This document shows positions 10,244 through 21,700 of a DNA stretch of 64,000 nt, one piece after another. The position numbers were made by a program, and so were the translations under genes. This stretch comes from Thereva unica (Eukaryota; Arthropoda; Insecta; Diptera; Therevidae): positions 136,634,876 through 136,698,875 of the forward strand of contig OX465281.1 in NCBI GenBank assembly GCA_949987705.1, read 5' to 3'. The stretch's first letter is position 1. The number at the start of each line of letters is the position of its first letter. Below the pieces are notes generated by a model, which worked only from the letters and a program-made list of their open reading frames with translations, did no database searches and had not been told where the DNA came from.

Positions 10244-10608
10244 GTCACAAACTGTCTGACCATGTCTGGGCCAAATCGTCCTGCCATTAAATTTCCAGCA
10301 ATAGAGAGATGTATGTCTGACTAATCGACTAGACAGGCTTGGTACTGGAATCGGCTTTGGGTTTCGATCGGAATCGGGTATCGAAATTGATATCGGAATC
10401 GGCTTCGGGTACCGGAATCGGCTTCGGGTATAGGACAGGCTAAATATCTATACCATAACGAGACAGAGAGAGAGAGACAGAGATAGAAAAGACAGAGACA
10501 GCGATGTCTGGGCAGCCGACCAAACCATCCCCTACCCCGACAAACCAACCAAGTCTTTATTGTCTGGGCCGTGACTTCCCGTCGGGCCAAATCGTCCTAA
10601 TACCTACT
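10244..10608. repeat. 365-bp direct repeat, copy 2
   Basis: Second copy of 9269-9633. It ends exactly where the 146-bp tandem array begins, suggesting that both belong to one composite repeat family. The upstream 10130-10200 is GC-rich (GGCGGC words). Confidence 0.85.
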
Positions 10609-11113
10609 CGCTTCGAACGGCACCTCAAGTAAGTCAATATCTTTCGTGGTTCGGGCGATATCGTGCAGGTACAAAAATCACTTACCCCGCTTAAACAAAA
10701 AAACGGCTCGACCGAATTTTATGAAAATCTTTTCAGATCATATTTTGGTTAATACTCTTCGAACGGCACGTCAACTAAGTCGATATCTTTTATAGTTCGC
10801 GCGATATCGTGCAGGTGCAAAAATCACTTAAGTCATTTAAACCAAAAAACCGCTGGACCGAATATTATAAAAATCTTTTCAGATTATATTGTCGCTAATA
10901 CGCTTCGAACGGCACCTCAAGTAAGTCAATATCTTTCGTGGTTCGGGCGATATCGTGCAGGTACAAAAATCACTTACGCCGCTTAAACAAAAAAACGGCT
11001 CGACCGAATTTCATGAAAATCTTTTCAGATCATATTTCGGTTAATACGCTTGGAACGACACATCAACGATGTCGATACCAGTTTTGGTTCGCGCGATATC
11101 GTGCAGGAAAAAA
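10609..11113. repeat. 146-bp tandem repeat, about 3.5 units
   Basis: Units starting with CTTCGAACGGCAC-like sequence occur at 10611, 10757, 10903 and, more diverged, 11049: an exact 146-bp period. Each unit has a GATATCGTGCAGG motif. The last unit runs into a (CA)n tract (11127-11152) and an end reading GGACCGATTACAATA near 11235, which resembles ends of short insect repeats. No coding potential. Confidence 0.85.
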
Positions 11114-11279
11114 TGACCACATCCGTACGCACATACACACACACACATACATACTTCCTCCCAATTTTTTGATTAAAATGCTCCTGGGACCTTGAAAAAT
11201 GAAAATACGTTGAAATTTTCGATTTCGATTTTCGGACCGATTACAATATCTTCCTATACTGGGAAGTTAAAAAGGTCAT

Positions 11280-11720
11280 ATGCCTTCTATTTTACCGATT
11301 TTGCAAGCATTTCCATTTAATGTGGTATCAGAAGAAGTTTTAAATTCACAGTGGAGAGCTTTAATTGTATACGATAAAAATATCATAAATGAAAAAGTTA
11401 AAAATGACATTACTGTATTCTGGGTGTATTTGATGAAAGAGGAAAATATTTTAGAAGAAAAATGTTTTAAAGAATTATCGGAATATATGTTAACTTAGTT
11501 AATTTTGCCACATAGCAGTGCAGCAGCGGAACGACAGTTCTCAGAAATGAATATTATAAAATCTAAAATAAGAAACAGATTAAAAACTAATACTATTGAA
11601 AATTTAATGTTTTGTAAATCTTTAAATAAGACCGAAAAAATTTTTGAACCTGCTCTGAATTTATTAAAATACTTTAAAACTTTTAAATTTGTAGATGGGA
11701 GATACGAACCTATGCATTAA
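11280..11720 (+). pseudogene. hAT transposase C-terminal (dimerisation) fragment
   Basis: A single frame interrupted by one stop at 11496-11498. The part after the stop contains LPHSSAAAERQFS, the conserved start of the hAT C-terminal dimerisation domain, followed by the typical IKSKIRNRL. The catalytic domain and ends are missing. It lies just left of the Harbinger element and is not part of it. Confidence 0.78.
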
Positions 11721-11966
11721 AACGACGTAACTAAATATTAACTAGTTTAAGAGATTTGCAATAAAAAGTTGAAAACTTATTTATTTTATTAGCTCAGAAA
11801 AGCCTTCAGTCTTCAATATTTTTAGTTTTCTGCGAATTTTGCAAAATTTTAGTTTGTTATGTTTTTTAACTTATGTACCGAATACATTTTTGATTTGAAA
11901 TAAACCTTTATACACATCCAAAAAATGTTTTTATTCCTACCATCTTAAAAAAAAATCCCGCATTCT
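11721..11966. other. AT-rich junction left of the Harbinger element
   Basis: After the hAT fragment, AATAAAAAG and AAATAAACC signals appear; no gene. Ends with the TCT duplication. Confidence 0.4.
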
Positions 11967-12717
11967 GGGTGTTTTCAATGATGCATGTTGCTTTTGGCAA
12001 GTTGCATGAAAGCAAATCAAATTCAATGACACGCAAGCAACCTGCAAAAGCAAATAGCATGCATCATTGAACATAACTCACTAATGTCAAAATTATCAGC
12101 TGATATACATGAAATTAGTGCTTCCACTGTCAATGAATCTGTTGTGAGAATTGAGTAGCTGAAAATCAAAATGAACAGGAGAAATAATTTAAAATCTTTA
12201 ATTGAAATTTTAGGAAGTAATGTTTTAATGGAAAGTGCTAGTTCAAGGGATGTCTCACATTATGTGAAACAAAAAATAAAGAGAAAAAAATTTAAAAAAA
12301 ATTAATAATGGAAGGCAAAAGACACAAAATTCCTAAAGTTAAAAATTATATAAAATTGATTGACCGGTGTCCAGAAAAAGTATTTTATTCTCACTTTAGA
12401 ATGAAGAAAAATTGCTTTGAGGTAAATAATTGGGTATTTTTCAAGTGAAATTATTGAATTGTTTTTAAAATTTATTTATGATTTGTATTTTACAGAAACT
12501 TTTAGCTGCAGAAATAAATCCTTTGTGGGTAAACCATATGCAGGGGGGCCCAATTGTTGATGCACGTACAGTGCTTTATATGACATTGTGGCGATTAGCG
12601 AATCAGAATAGTTTAAGGGAAATCTCAGACCGGTTCAACTTTTCCGTAGGACGAGTGCACGCTTTAACTATGAAAATGTGTCGATTAATAGCAAACAACT
12701 TGGTGAAAAAATATATA

Positions 12718-15581
12718 GGGGAAAGTAGCCTATTATGAGATAGGGGCCTAATATGAGACGGTACTCTATTTCGTTTCTCTTTCAATAAAAAATTGTAAAT
12801 CCTGAAGAGACTTTCTCTTCCTCTTGCTAAAGAGTAATTAGTATGCGTGGCGCGTGCCAGTTTCGTCAGATATCTGGTGTAGAAAGGTTTGTTTCAAAAG
12901 TGCGGAAAGCAAATTTTTTAGTGATTTTTTGAAGTAAATATAATATAAAGAGGTAAGTTTAATATTTTATTAGTATTAATGTGTTTTTTCACGGTTTCTA
13001 TACTAAAACTTGATTTCGTTATTTCCTAGTTAGTCCGATCTCTTAACAGCTCGGAAAAAATTTTTTTAACAAAAAAACATTGCGACCTTATTATGAGATA
13101 TCTTGGGAATCCTAAAATGAGATATCTCATATTAGGGATACTTCGCTTAATTTAACAGATGCCACCGAAAAGGAAGACGTGGTGCAAGGAAGACATGAAG
13201 AAAGCGGTTGAAGTTGTTCGCAATAAGGAAATGGGGTGTGTAAATAATTAATTTATTTTACGTACAATATTTTCACTCCGATATCGTACTTATACAAAGT
13301 TTTAATTCAATTACTTGATAGATATAATAGTAAATATATAATATATTTGAAGGTATTTAAAGGCTTCGAAAGTATTTAATGTCCCAAAGGGTACTCTTGA
13401 GAGGTATGTCAAGGACACAAGGTCTACGAGTGATTTAGTAGCGGTGCGGTTAGGGAGGAAAGCAGCTCTTCCAGAAGATTTGGAAAAACAATTGGTTGAA
13501 TATTGTATTCAAATGGAAAATAGGTTTGTAGAAGCCTTTCCAGATTTATAGATGTAGAGATGTTCCAATTTAGTAACAATCAATTTTATGAACCTAATTA
13601 TTCCAGATTCTATGGATTACGTCAAAGAGATATTAAAAGTATGGCTTACCAATTGGCAATAAAAAACGGTATTAGTCATCCGTTCAGCGAGGAAAAAAAG
13701 ATTGCTGGTAAAAAATGGCTCCGAGGATTTCTTAATAGAAACCAACAGCTGTCCATGAGAACACCACAAGGGGTTTCGGCAGCTAGAGTGAAAGCTTTTA
13801 CACCAGAAAGTGTCAATGTTTTCTTTGACATTTATGAAGCTGAACTTCAAAAAATTAAATGCTTGCCTCACAGATTATTCAATGTCGGCGAGACTGGCAT
13901 CACTGTAGTTCAGCATAAACATAGTAAGGTGTTGGCATTAAAAGGCAAAAAAAAGGTTTGCAGCCTAACTTCAATGGAGAGAGGAAAGCTAATAACAGTG
14001 GTTACATGCATGAATGCAGCTGGAACATTTGTACCGCCTCTTATAGTTTTCCCACGTAAAAATATGTCAGAAGTTTTAATGGAAGGTGCACCCAGAGGCT
14101 CTGTATGGGCATGCCATCCATCTGGGTGCATTCAGGCACACATTTTCACACAATGGTTTTCACATTTTATATCTTTTACAAAACCGAGTCACGATGATCC
14201 AGTGTTGCTTGTTCTCGATGGTCATTATTCGCATACTCGAAATGTAGACGTAATAGATATGGCCAAACAAAATCATGTGGCTATCTTTTGTTTGCCTCCT
14301 CATTCAACACACAAGATGCAGCCGTTAGATGTTGGATATATGTCACCGTTTAAAACCTACTATGCCCAAGAAATAGAGACATGGCTCAAAAACAATCCTG
14401 GTCGAACTGTACCAAATACAGCCATATGCAAATTATTTGGTAGGGCGTATGAGAGAGCAGCAACAATGGAAATATCCACAAATTCTTTTCGGAAAACAGG
14501 GCTTTTCCCATGCAACAGGAATATCTTCAGAGAACATGACTTTGCAATTCAGGTATCAGATAAGATAACTGTTCCGTCAGATGAACCTGCTTCTGAAGGT
14601 TCCAGAGACTACGAACAAGCCGCTCGTAGCTCTAGGGATTGCGAACAAGCCCCCATTAGCTCCAGCCATTACGAGCCTGTCGCCCATAGCTCCAGGGATT
14701 ACGAGCCAAAACCCCATAGGTCCACGGGTTTTAACAACACTTCCAGATTTTTGAGAGAGAAAACTCCAGAGCTTCAGCAAAACTTAATAGGGCCTTCTAA
14801 TATTGCCCCTATACCACAGCTTACTATTCCCATAACCACACGAAAGACGTCCCGGTGTCAAACGGCCAAACTTATAACATCCACGCCACATAAGAAAAGC
14901 ATTTTGGAAAGTCAAAACAAAAGAAAGCCGAAGCCCATACCCAAAGGGAGTGTTAGAACCAGGAAGGAAATAGGAAAGACTAAAAAGAAGAAACCTGTGC
15001 AAGAGCAATCTACTGATTCATCAGATCCGTCTGAGACAGCATCACCTCTAATTTACATGGATTCAGATGATGACGATTTTGGGGACGATGATGACGCGGA
15101 GTGCATATATTGCACTGGCCGTTTTTCGAATGACCGACATGGCGAAAAATGGGCTAGATGCCATTCGTGCTATCGATGGGCCCATGAAGATTGTGGAGAA
15201 ATAGAAGGACAGTTTTTTCTTTGTTCCGTTTGCGACCTTGTATCGACTGCAAATAAATAAGTAGACCAGTAAACCAGTTTTTCCTTTTTAAATTTTAAAA
15301 AATATAATTCTATTATTTTAACTCCTAATATGAGACATATCTCATATTAGGAAACCCATATGTCTCATATTAGGCGACCAAAAATAAACGAAGAAAAATC
15401 TAATGAAGATAGTTTTTAGGAAGCACGGGGGAGAATATAAAGAGCAACAACGAAAATTGAACCAAAAACATTAGAAAACATCTCAGGCCGTTAATAGACG
15501 CTAAAACTACATTAATCAGTACAATGGTTTCAAAAATATGAAAGTTTTACAAAAAGTGTCTCATAATAGGCTACTTTCCCC
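12718..15581 (+). mobile_element. Complete pogo/Tigger-like DNA transposon
   Basis: A perfect 23-bp terminal inverted repeat starts GGGGAAAGTAGCCTATTATG at 12718 and its complement ends at 15581. Flanking TA (12716-12717 and 15582-15583) is the TSD expected for Tc1/mariner-pogo elements. Removing the element restores the HARBI1 frame, direct proof of nesting. Variants of TCTCATATTAGG recur near both ends (about 12725-12755, 13090-13140, 15325-15375 and 15557-15575), likely transposase binding sites. Confidence 0.93.
13159..15260 (+). CDS. pogo-type transposase with psq HTH and C-terminal PHD finger
   Basis: Three exons give an unbroken 633-residue protein: 13159-13235, 13353-13523 and 13607-15260, all with GT/AG borders. 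Residues 1-80 resemble a psq helix-turn-helix (MPPKRKTWCKEDM; SKVFNVPKGTLERYV), which binds the element ends. The DDE_1 domain follows: the first acidic residue, normally in NVDETG, is Gly177 here (NVGETG, codon GGC 13887-13889); the second is D287 in LVLDGHYSHT; the third is D324 in MQPLDVGY. A linker with repeated SSRDYE-type units (about 435-480) leads to an acidic patch and a PHD finger (C582 to about 629; CIYC, CHSC, H, C, CSVC). Jerky/Tigger relatives with PHD ends are known in insects. Loss of the first catalytic Asp predicts an inactive enzyme, although the frame is otherwise intact. Confidence 0.9.
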
Positions 15582-16507
15582 TAAATTGGCCTGATAACGA
15601 TGAAATGATTTACATTCAGGAAAAATTGGAAAGTTTGAGAAGTGGAAACGCTTTCCCCCAAATTATTGGATGTCTGGATGTCACGCATATTAGGATTCGT
15701 GCGCCTAAAAATGATAGTCAGAGCTATTATAACAGCAAAAGGCTATCATTCTGTGATTTTACAAGTATGTTTATTTTTAATAAATTATGAGCGTAAATTT
15801 CTAAACCTATTGGTAATATTTCAGGCAATATGTGACCATGATTTAATTTTTCGAAATATTTTTTTCGGGTGGCCAGGAAGTAGCCATGACGCCGCTGTTT
15901 GGAGAGGAAGTTGCATTTAAAAAAAAAATAGAAGACAAACAATAAACATAATAGAAGATGGTCACCTATTAGGTGATTCAGCTTATCCACTACGGCCGCA
16001 CTTAATTACTCCTTATAGGGATAACGGGCACCTCTCTCAAAAACAAAAAAATTTCAATTTCAAACATAGTGCCATAAGAGTTTGCATAGAGCAGGCATTC
16101 GGAATTTTAAAATGTAAATTTAGGAAACTTATTTTCGCAAAATACATAGTTCTCTCATGTGTAGTACTGCATAAGTATATTCGAATCAATCGAAGTGAAG
16201 ACCTCATACAAGTTTTGGAATATACTATCAATAGGCAGGAAAATGTAGAAGAACCTTACGAAAATATCGGGGATGAAATGCGAAATGCAAGTATAAAAAG
16301 AGATGTACTCTGTGAATGGCTGGGGAACGAAATGTAGAAAACTATTTTATGTAAAACAAACATATATTATTTATTAAAACTTTTGATATATAAAAAAACT
16401 TAAATTATTTCATTAATATTAAAAAAAAATTATTCATTTGCACTTCATTTCAAAAGGAATTCATCACATAATAATTAAAATCATAAACATTAAAATCTTT
16501 TTATCTT

Positions 16508-16849
16508 TCACAATCTTTCTATTAGCTCGTGGAAAGAGTCTTGCAATCTTTTCAATATTTGAATCTTTTGTTTTTCTATTTCAGACTTTTCTTTTTCGTT
16601 ACGCATGAATTCAATGTGACGCCTTTCTTCGTCTTTATTGAATTTTTCTATGTAATCTGTTATATCAGATTTTTTTCTTCTCTTCGTAGGAACTTTTACA
16701 TTATCACACATGTTTTCGTCGGCATAATCCTCTTGCTCCCTTTCATCAATATCACCCTCCAAAGAATCCATCAGATTTTCGTGTGGAGAGACTACGTTGT
16801 GTTTGTTCCCATATATTATATTTGGTCGAAAGTATCGAAATATGGCCAA
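16508..16849 (-). CDS. Harbinger accessory (Myb/SANT-like) protein, C-terminal exon
   Basis: A 113-residue frame on the strand opposite to the transposase. It is acidic in the first half (DIDEREQEDYADENMCD), then has a nuclear-signal-like KRRKKSD and a long coiled-coil tail rich in Glu, Lys and Arg. This matches the C-terminal half of the second protein that Harbinger elements carry, which brings the transposase to the nucleus and to the element ends. The DNA-binding Myb/SANT exon is not seen upstream (higher coordinates) and may be lost. Assignment rests on position and composition. Confidence 0.55.
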   Translation of the reverse strand: MAIFRYFRPNIIYGNKHNVVSPHENLMDSLEGDIDEREQEDYADENMCDNVKVPTKRRKKSDITDYIEKFNKDEERRHIEFMRNEKEKSEIEKQKIQILKRLQDSFHELIERL

Positions 16850-17297
16850 TATGTCCTACTTTGACCGGAACAATTATTCCTCTGCTTTACCCTTTTATAA
16901 GTTGTTGAGAGATTGTAAAACTTTGTTTTTATCTCAGTTATGGAGAAAGGGAATTCTAATCGTGTATCCTTAATTTTTTTTTTAAATTATACCAAATAAG
17001 ACATGTGTTTTTCTTTCCCTTCACTAAAATCCTTTTCCATTGTTAATCTAATCTTACGTCGTTGTTACTCCATTGCACTCCTTGTTGCCTATCATAATTT
17101 TCTAAACTATGTTTAAAAATTAAAAGTGATGAAATGATATTAATGATAAAAAAAATTTACTTTTCATTTTGTAAGGAATCCATTTGCTTTGTTGTCTTTC
17201 TCTAAGCATAAACAATACTGACAGTTCAATTTCATAGCAATAAAAAAGATATATGGCAGCACTTATATGTCTTCTTCTTTACAATCTAAAACGCAAT

Positions 17298-17853
17298 AGC
17301 CCTAACTATAATGATCTGAAGACGTCATAAGATTCTTCGTCAAATTCTCTTCTCTTAAGACTGATTAATTATCTGTCAAATCGTAAGCTCAGCTATAATA
17401 GCCTTAAGACGTTTTGACATTTGTAAATGGTAAACAAATCGAGTCTGGGAAAGCGTCCAATAAATTAAAAAATGGAAATTAACAATAGTTTTAATGAAGA
17501 ACTGATTGAATTAGTCAAAACTGTTTTTTTATTGTCTCTATTTTTCTTACACAACACGATCTAGGTTTTCTTTTTATTTTTTTCACATCTTCTACCAATT
17601 TCACTAATAACGCCAAATTATTTAATAACTCCTAATTATCCAGTTTGCAAAAAAACGTTTTCTGCAACTAGAAACACTAAAGAAAATTACACTTTTCTTA
17701 TGATTGCTTAAGATTTGTACGCTCGTTACCGTACATTAAAGACTTGACGAAAGATTGGAAAAGTTAACGAAAGATTGCTTAAGGCCATTATAGTTGGTAT
17801 TATGACATTTCATAGGAGCGTAAAAAATCATAAGGTATCTTAAGACAATTATA
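17298..17853. mobile_element. MITE of a tandem pair, copy 1
   Basis: Begins AGCCCTAACTATAATGATCT and runs for 556 bp until the same start recurs at 17854. Its right end is clipped (AATTATA instead of the full inverted end), so it shares a junction with copy 2. Internally it carries an ATG frame (MEINNSFNEELIEL) at 17472. Confidence 0.8.
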
Positions 17854-18410
17854 AGCCCTAACTATAATGATCTTAAGACATCATAAGATTCTTCGTCAAA
17901 TTCTCTTAAGACTGGTTAATTATCTGTCAAATCTTAAGCTCAGCTATAATAGCCTTAAGACGTTTTGACATTTGTAAAACTTAAACAAATCGAGTCTGGG
18001 AAAGCGTCCAATAAATTAAAAAAATGGAAATTAACAACAGTTTTAATGAAGAACTGATTGAATTAGTTCAAAACTGTTTTTTTATTGTCTCTATTTATTT
18101 TTCTTACACAACACGATCTAGGTTTTTTTTTCACATCTTCTACCAATTTCACTAATAACGCCAAATTATTTAATTATTCCAAATTATTCATTTTGCAAAA
18201 AAACGTTTTCTGCAACTAGAAACACTAAAGAAAATTACACTTTTCTTATGATTGCTTAAGATTTGTACGCTCGTTACCGTACATTAAAGACTTGACGAAA
18301 GATTGGAAAAGTTAACGAAAGATTGCTTAAGGCCATTATAGTTGGTATTATGACATTTCATAGGAGCGTAAAAAATCTTAAGGTATCTTAAGACCATTAT
18401 AGTTAGGGCT
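17854..18410. mobile_element. MITE of a tandem pair, copy 2
   Basis: Starts AGCCCTAACTATAATGATCT and ends with the complement, ATTATAGTTAGGGCT, at 18410, so both inverted ends are intact. It is about 95 percent identical by eye to copy 1. The internal MEINNSFNEELIEL frame at about 18024 suggests descent from a Harbinger-type gene by internal deletion. Confidence 0.85.
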
Positions 18411-18775
18411 ATAGTTGGGGCTAATCATTTGCTTTTAAGTTTTGAATCATTGAACACTTTAGATTTGCAAGTTGCATCATTGAACACAATGCAAAAGCAA
18501 ATATGCTGCAGGTTTGAATCATTGAAAACACCCTCTACTACTGCATAATTCGCAGATCTACTGCAGTTTTTCTTTTACAAATACTGCAAAAAAAATTTGT
18601 GAGGTAAGAAACCCTGAATATGAGTATGAATCATACTCTAAGATAAAAGGATTTAGGAAAACACTTTTCCTCTTGTTGACGGCAAGAACATATCGACTTG
18701 TGTGCATTTTTTCAGTTGTTTACACGTACTGTATTTTTACCGCCGTAGTTAATTGTGATTAATAATTAAAAAAGA

Positions 18776-21700
18776 ATGACGTAAGTATAAGAAAGTAATA
18801 ATGTAATTTTTATACAGAAGTTAGTATATTGAGCCACATGGGATGGAAACAATCGTTTATCGACATAAGTTTTCACTCCGTGTAAATCGGTAAAAACATT
18901 TTTTTAGTGCACGTTCTCTTCAACGGTTACAATTATTTTAAGTCTGCTTTTTCCATTTTTCAGGGGAAAAGAACTTAAGACATTCCCATTACATTTATCG
19001 AAAGACGGGAAGTTAAAAATAGACGTGGTGCCTCGTAACTAGCTTATTCAAAAAACAAAAACAAAAGATAAATGGAAATGTACGTTTCCTAGTGAGAACG
19101 ATTATACGAAAGTGAAACGTTGGGTTAAAAATCAAAAAACTCCGAAAGATGATTGGCCAACATATCCAGTCACAGTTTTGTCATCTACCGGTACGAAAAT
19201 GCGATGAAAAAATTTAATCATACAATATTCTTCTTCTTCTTTAACGGCTCTACAACCGGGATCCGGTCCTGGCCTCGCGCAACTGTTCTCTCCACCGGTC
19301 CCGATTCTGAGCCGATGTCATCCAGTTTGGCATCCCTAAACTCTGAGCGTCCTGGTCCACGCCATCCTTCCAGCGAAGGTTGGGCCTCCCTCGCTGTCGC
19401 ACCCCATAGGTCTTACCGCAGAGAACTTTCCGAGCAGGCTCATCTTCACTCATACGAGCTAGATGCCCTGCCCACCGGAGCCTACCGAGCTTTATTTTCT
19501 TCACAACATCTATGTCGCGATAGCGCTCGTAGATCTCGTCATTGTAGAGTCTCCGGAATCGTCCTTCCTCACATACGGGGCCAACAATCCTCCGAAGTAT
19601 TTTCCTCTCAAACACGCCCAAGAGGTTTGAGTGCTTTTTGCTAAGCACCCACGTTTCGGATGCATATGTGAGAACGGGTAAGACCATCGTCTTATATAGT
19701 AAAAGTTTAGACGTTATGGTTAGATATTTGGATTTGAAGAGCTTTGACAGACTATAGTAGGCTTTGTTGGCTTTTAGCAGTCGTGCGCGTATTTCTGGTT
19801 CCATGCTATTGTCGGCTGCTACTATTGACCCAAGGTAGGTAAATGATTTTACCACGTCAAACTCGTGTTCCGCTACCTTGATTGTGGGACCAATGTTAGG
19901 TGTTCTTCCAGACGAGGCCACCATGTACTTTGTTTTGCTTTCGTTAATGTGCAGTCCCAGATTTCCTGCCGCTTGCTCAATCTGAGTGAAAGCTTCTTGT
20001 ACAGCTGTTGTTGTTCTTCCAATGATGTCGTCTGCTTAAGCCAGTAATTGGGTGGACTTGTGGAGGATTGTACCCCTTGATGTCACGCCCGAATCTCGGA
20101 TCACTTTCTCCAACGCCAGGTTGAAAAGGAGGCAGGCCAGACCGTCCCCTTGTCGGAGTCCATTATAGATGTTGATTGGTCTGGACAGTGTTCCGGATAC
20201 CTTTACTTGGCTTGACACATTGATCATGGTCAACCTACATAGTCTTGTCAGTTTGTTGGGGATGCCGAATTCTCTCATGGCTTTGTAGAGTTCTACCCTG
20301 GCTATGCTATCATAGGCGGCTTTAAAGTCTATGAAGAGGTGTTGGATTGAGTTTTGAAACTCTAGACATTTTTCCATAGCCTGCCTCAAGGTGAAAATCT
20401 GATCAGTCGTTGATTTGCCTGGGCTGAAGCCACACTGGTAATGGCCTATGATGTTTCTGGCGTATGGGGCCATCCTGTTTTGTAGGATAGCGGAGAATAT
20501 CTTATACACGGTACTCAACAACGTTATACCGCGATAATTAGTGCACGCTGTGATATCTCCTTTTTTGTGTACCGGACAGAGGATGCCTTTTCTCCAGTCT
20601 TCTGGCATCACTTCCTGCTCCCATACTTGCACAATTAATTCATGAATCGCTTGGTGTAATGTAGGCCCTCCATATTTAACCAGCTCCGCTGCGATGCCGT
20701 CTGCACCCGAGGCCTTGTTGTTTTTGAGCCGGCTGATGGCTCTGCTAACTTCTTCTATGCTTGGTGGCGGCAGCATAGCATTGTCATCAGATATTGGTGG
20801 AGCCTCCGAATCCTCAGTTAGCTCGCCATTTAGCAATTCATGAAAGTGCTCTTCCCATCGCTCCAAGATGCCTTTAGGATCGGTGATCAGATTACCTTCT
20901 TTGTCCTTGCAGTATGTGCAACGTGGTGTGAATTGCGTCATACTGCGGACTCTTTGGTAGAACTCCCGCGCCTGGTGCGGCCGTCGTTCTCTGTACTGTT
21001 CTAGCTCACAGACGAGATTTTTTTCCCAGGCTTCCTTTTTCCGTCTGTGAATTCTCTTTTCTTCTTTTCTGAGCTCTTTATAGTTCTCTTCGCGTGCCCG
21101 TGATCTCTGAGACTGCTGCATGGCTCGGTACGCAGCATTCTTACGTTCAGTTGCCAGCTTGCATTCATTATCGAACCAGTCGTTCCGATCTTTACGACTT
21201 CTGCCTAAGATGGAATCAGCAGTACTAATGACAGTATTTTTAAGGCGGGTCCAGTTCTCTTCAACGCCCGGCATCTCATCCCCAGGACTTAGGGCGAGTT
21301 CTAATGCATGACCGTAGCTGTTTCTGGCCATTTCATTGCGTAGTGCAGCTGTGTTGATTCGAGCCTGATCAGCGGATACAAAGCTTTTCAGCGTTGTAAT
21401 GCGCTCTCGGAGCACCATACCAACAAGATAGTGATCCGAGTCGAAGTTGGCACCTCGGTACGTTCGTACCGTCATCAGACCCGAAAGGTGGCGGCGGTCT
21501 ATCAACACATGATCTATTTGGTTGCGAGTGGCTCCATCAGGAGATACCCAGGTGGCTTTATGGATATCTTTACGCGCAAATCTAGTACTTGCAACGACCA
21601 AGTTCTTACTTGCTGCCATCTCTACAACTCGCTGTCCATTGTCATTAGTGTTTTCATGCAAGCTGTGGTTGCCGACATATTGCCTGTATATGGGCTCCCG

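Larger units (their letters stand above)
12171..16338 (+). pseudogene. HARBI1-like DDE transposase, interrupted
   Basis: The first exon can be read from 12171 with a slip in an A-run near 12297, or from ATG 12308 to a donor GT at 12422; the next exon begins after the acceptor at 12495. The frame is cut at 12717 by the pogo insertion and resumes at 15582 (NWPDNDEM). Catalytic residues of the DDE domain are visible: D in GCLDVTHI (about 15677), D in GDSAYPL (about 15975) and E in CIEQAFG (about 16090). An extra A in the AAAA near 15737 shifts the frame, and an intron lies at 15762-15824. C-terminal end at TAG 16336-16338. HARBI1-type enzymes act with a Myb/SANT partner, whose remains lie at 16508-16849. 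Confidence 0.82.
11967..18533 (+). mobile_element. PIF/Harbinger DNA transposon with nested pogo element and MITEs
   Basis: The ends GGGTGTTTTCAATGAT (11967) and its inverted copy ending at 18533 are flanked by a 3-bp duplication TCT (11964-11966 and 18534-18536). Subterminal words such as TTGCAAGTTGCA-like and GCAAAAGCAAAT occur inside both ends. It encodes a HARBI1-like transposase (plus) and an accessory-protein fragment (minus), the usual two-gene Harbinger kit. A pogo element occupies 12718-15581 and two tandem MITEs occupy 17298-18410. The part 16850-17297 holds no gene I can support. Confidence 0.85.

Noticed and set aside
10321..10590. A frame in the 365-bp repeat giving a periodic Arg/Tyr/Phe peptide
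   Set aside because: The periodicity comes from the GGAATCGG repeats; the same frame is cut in the other copy.
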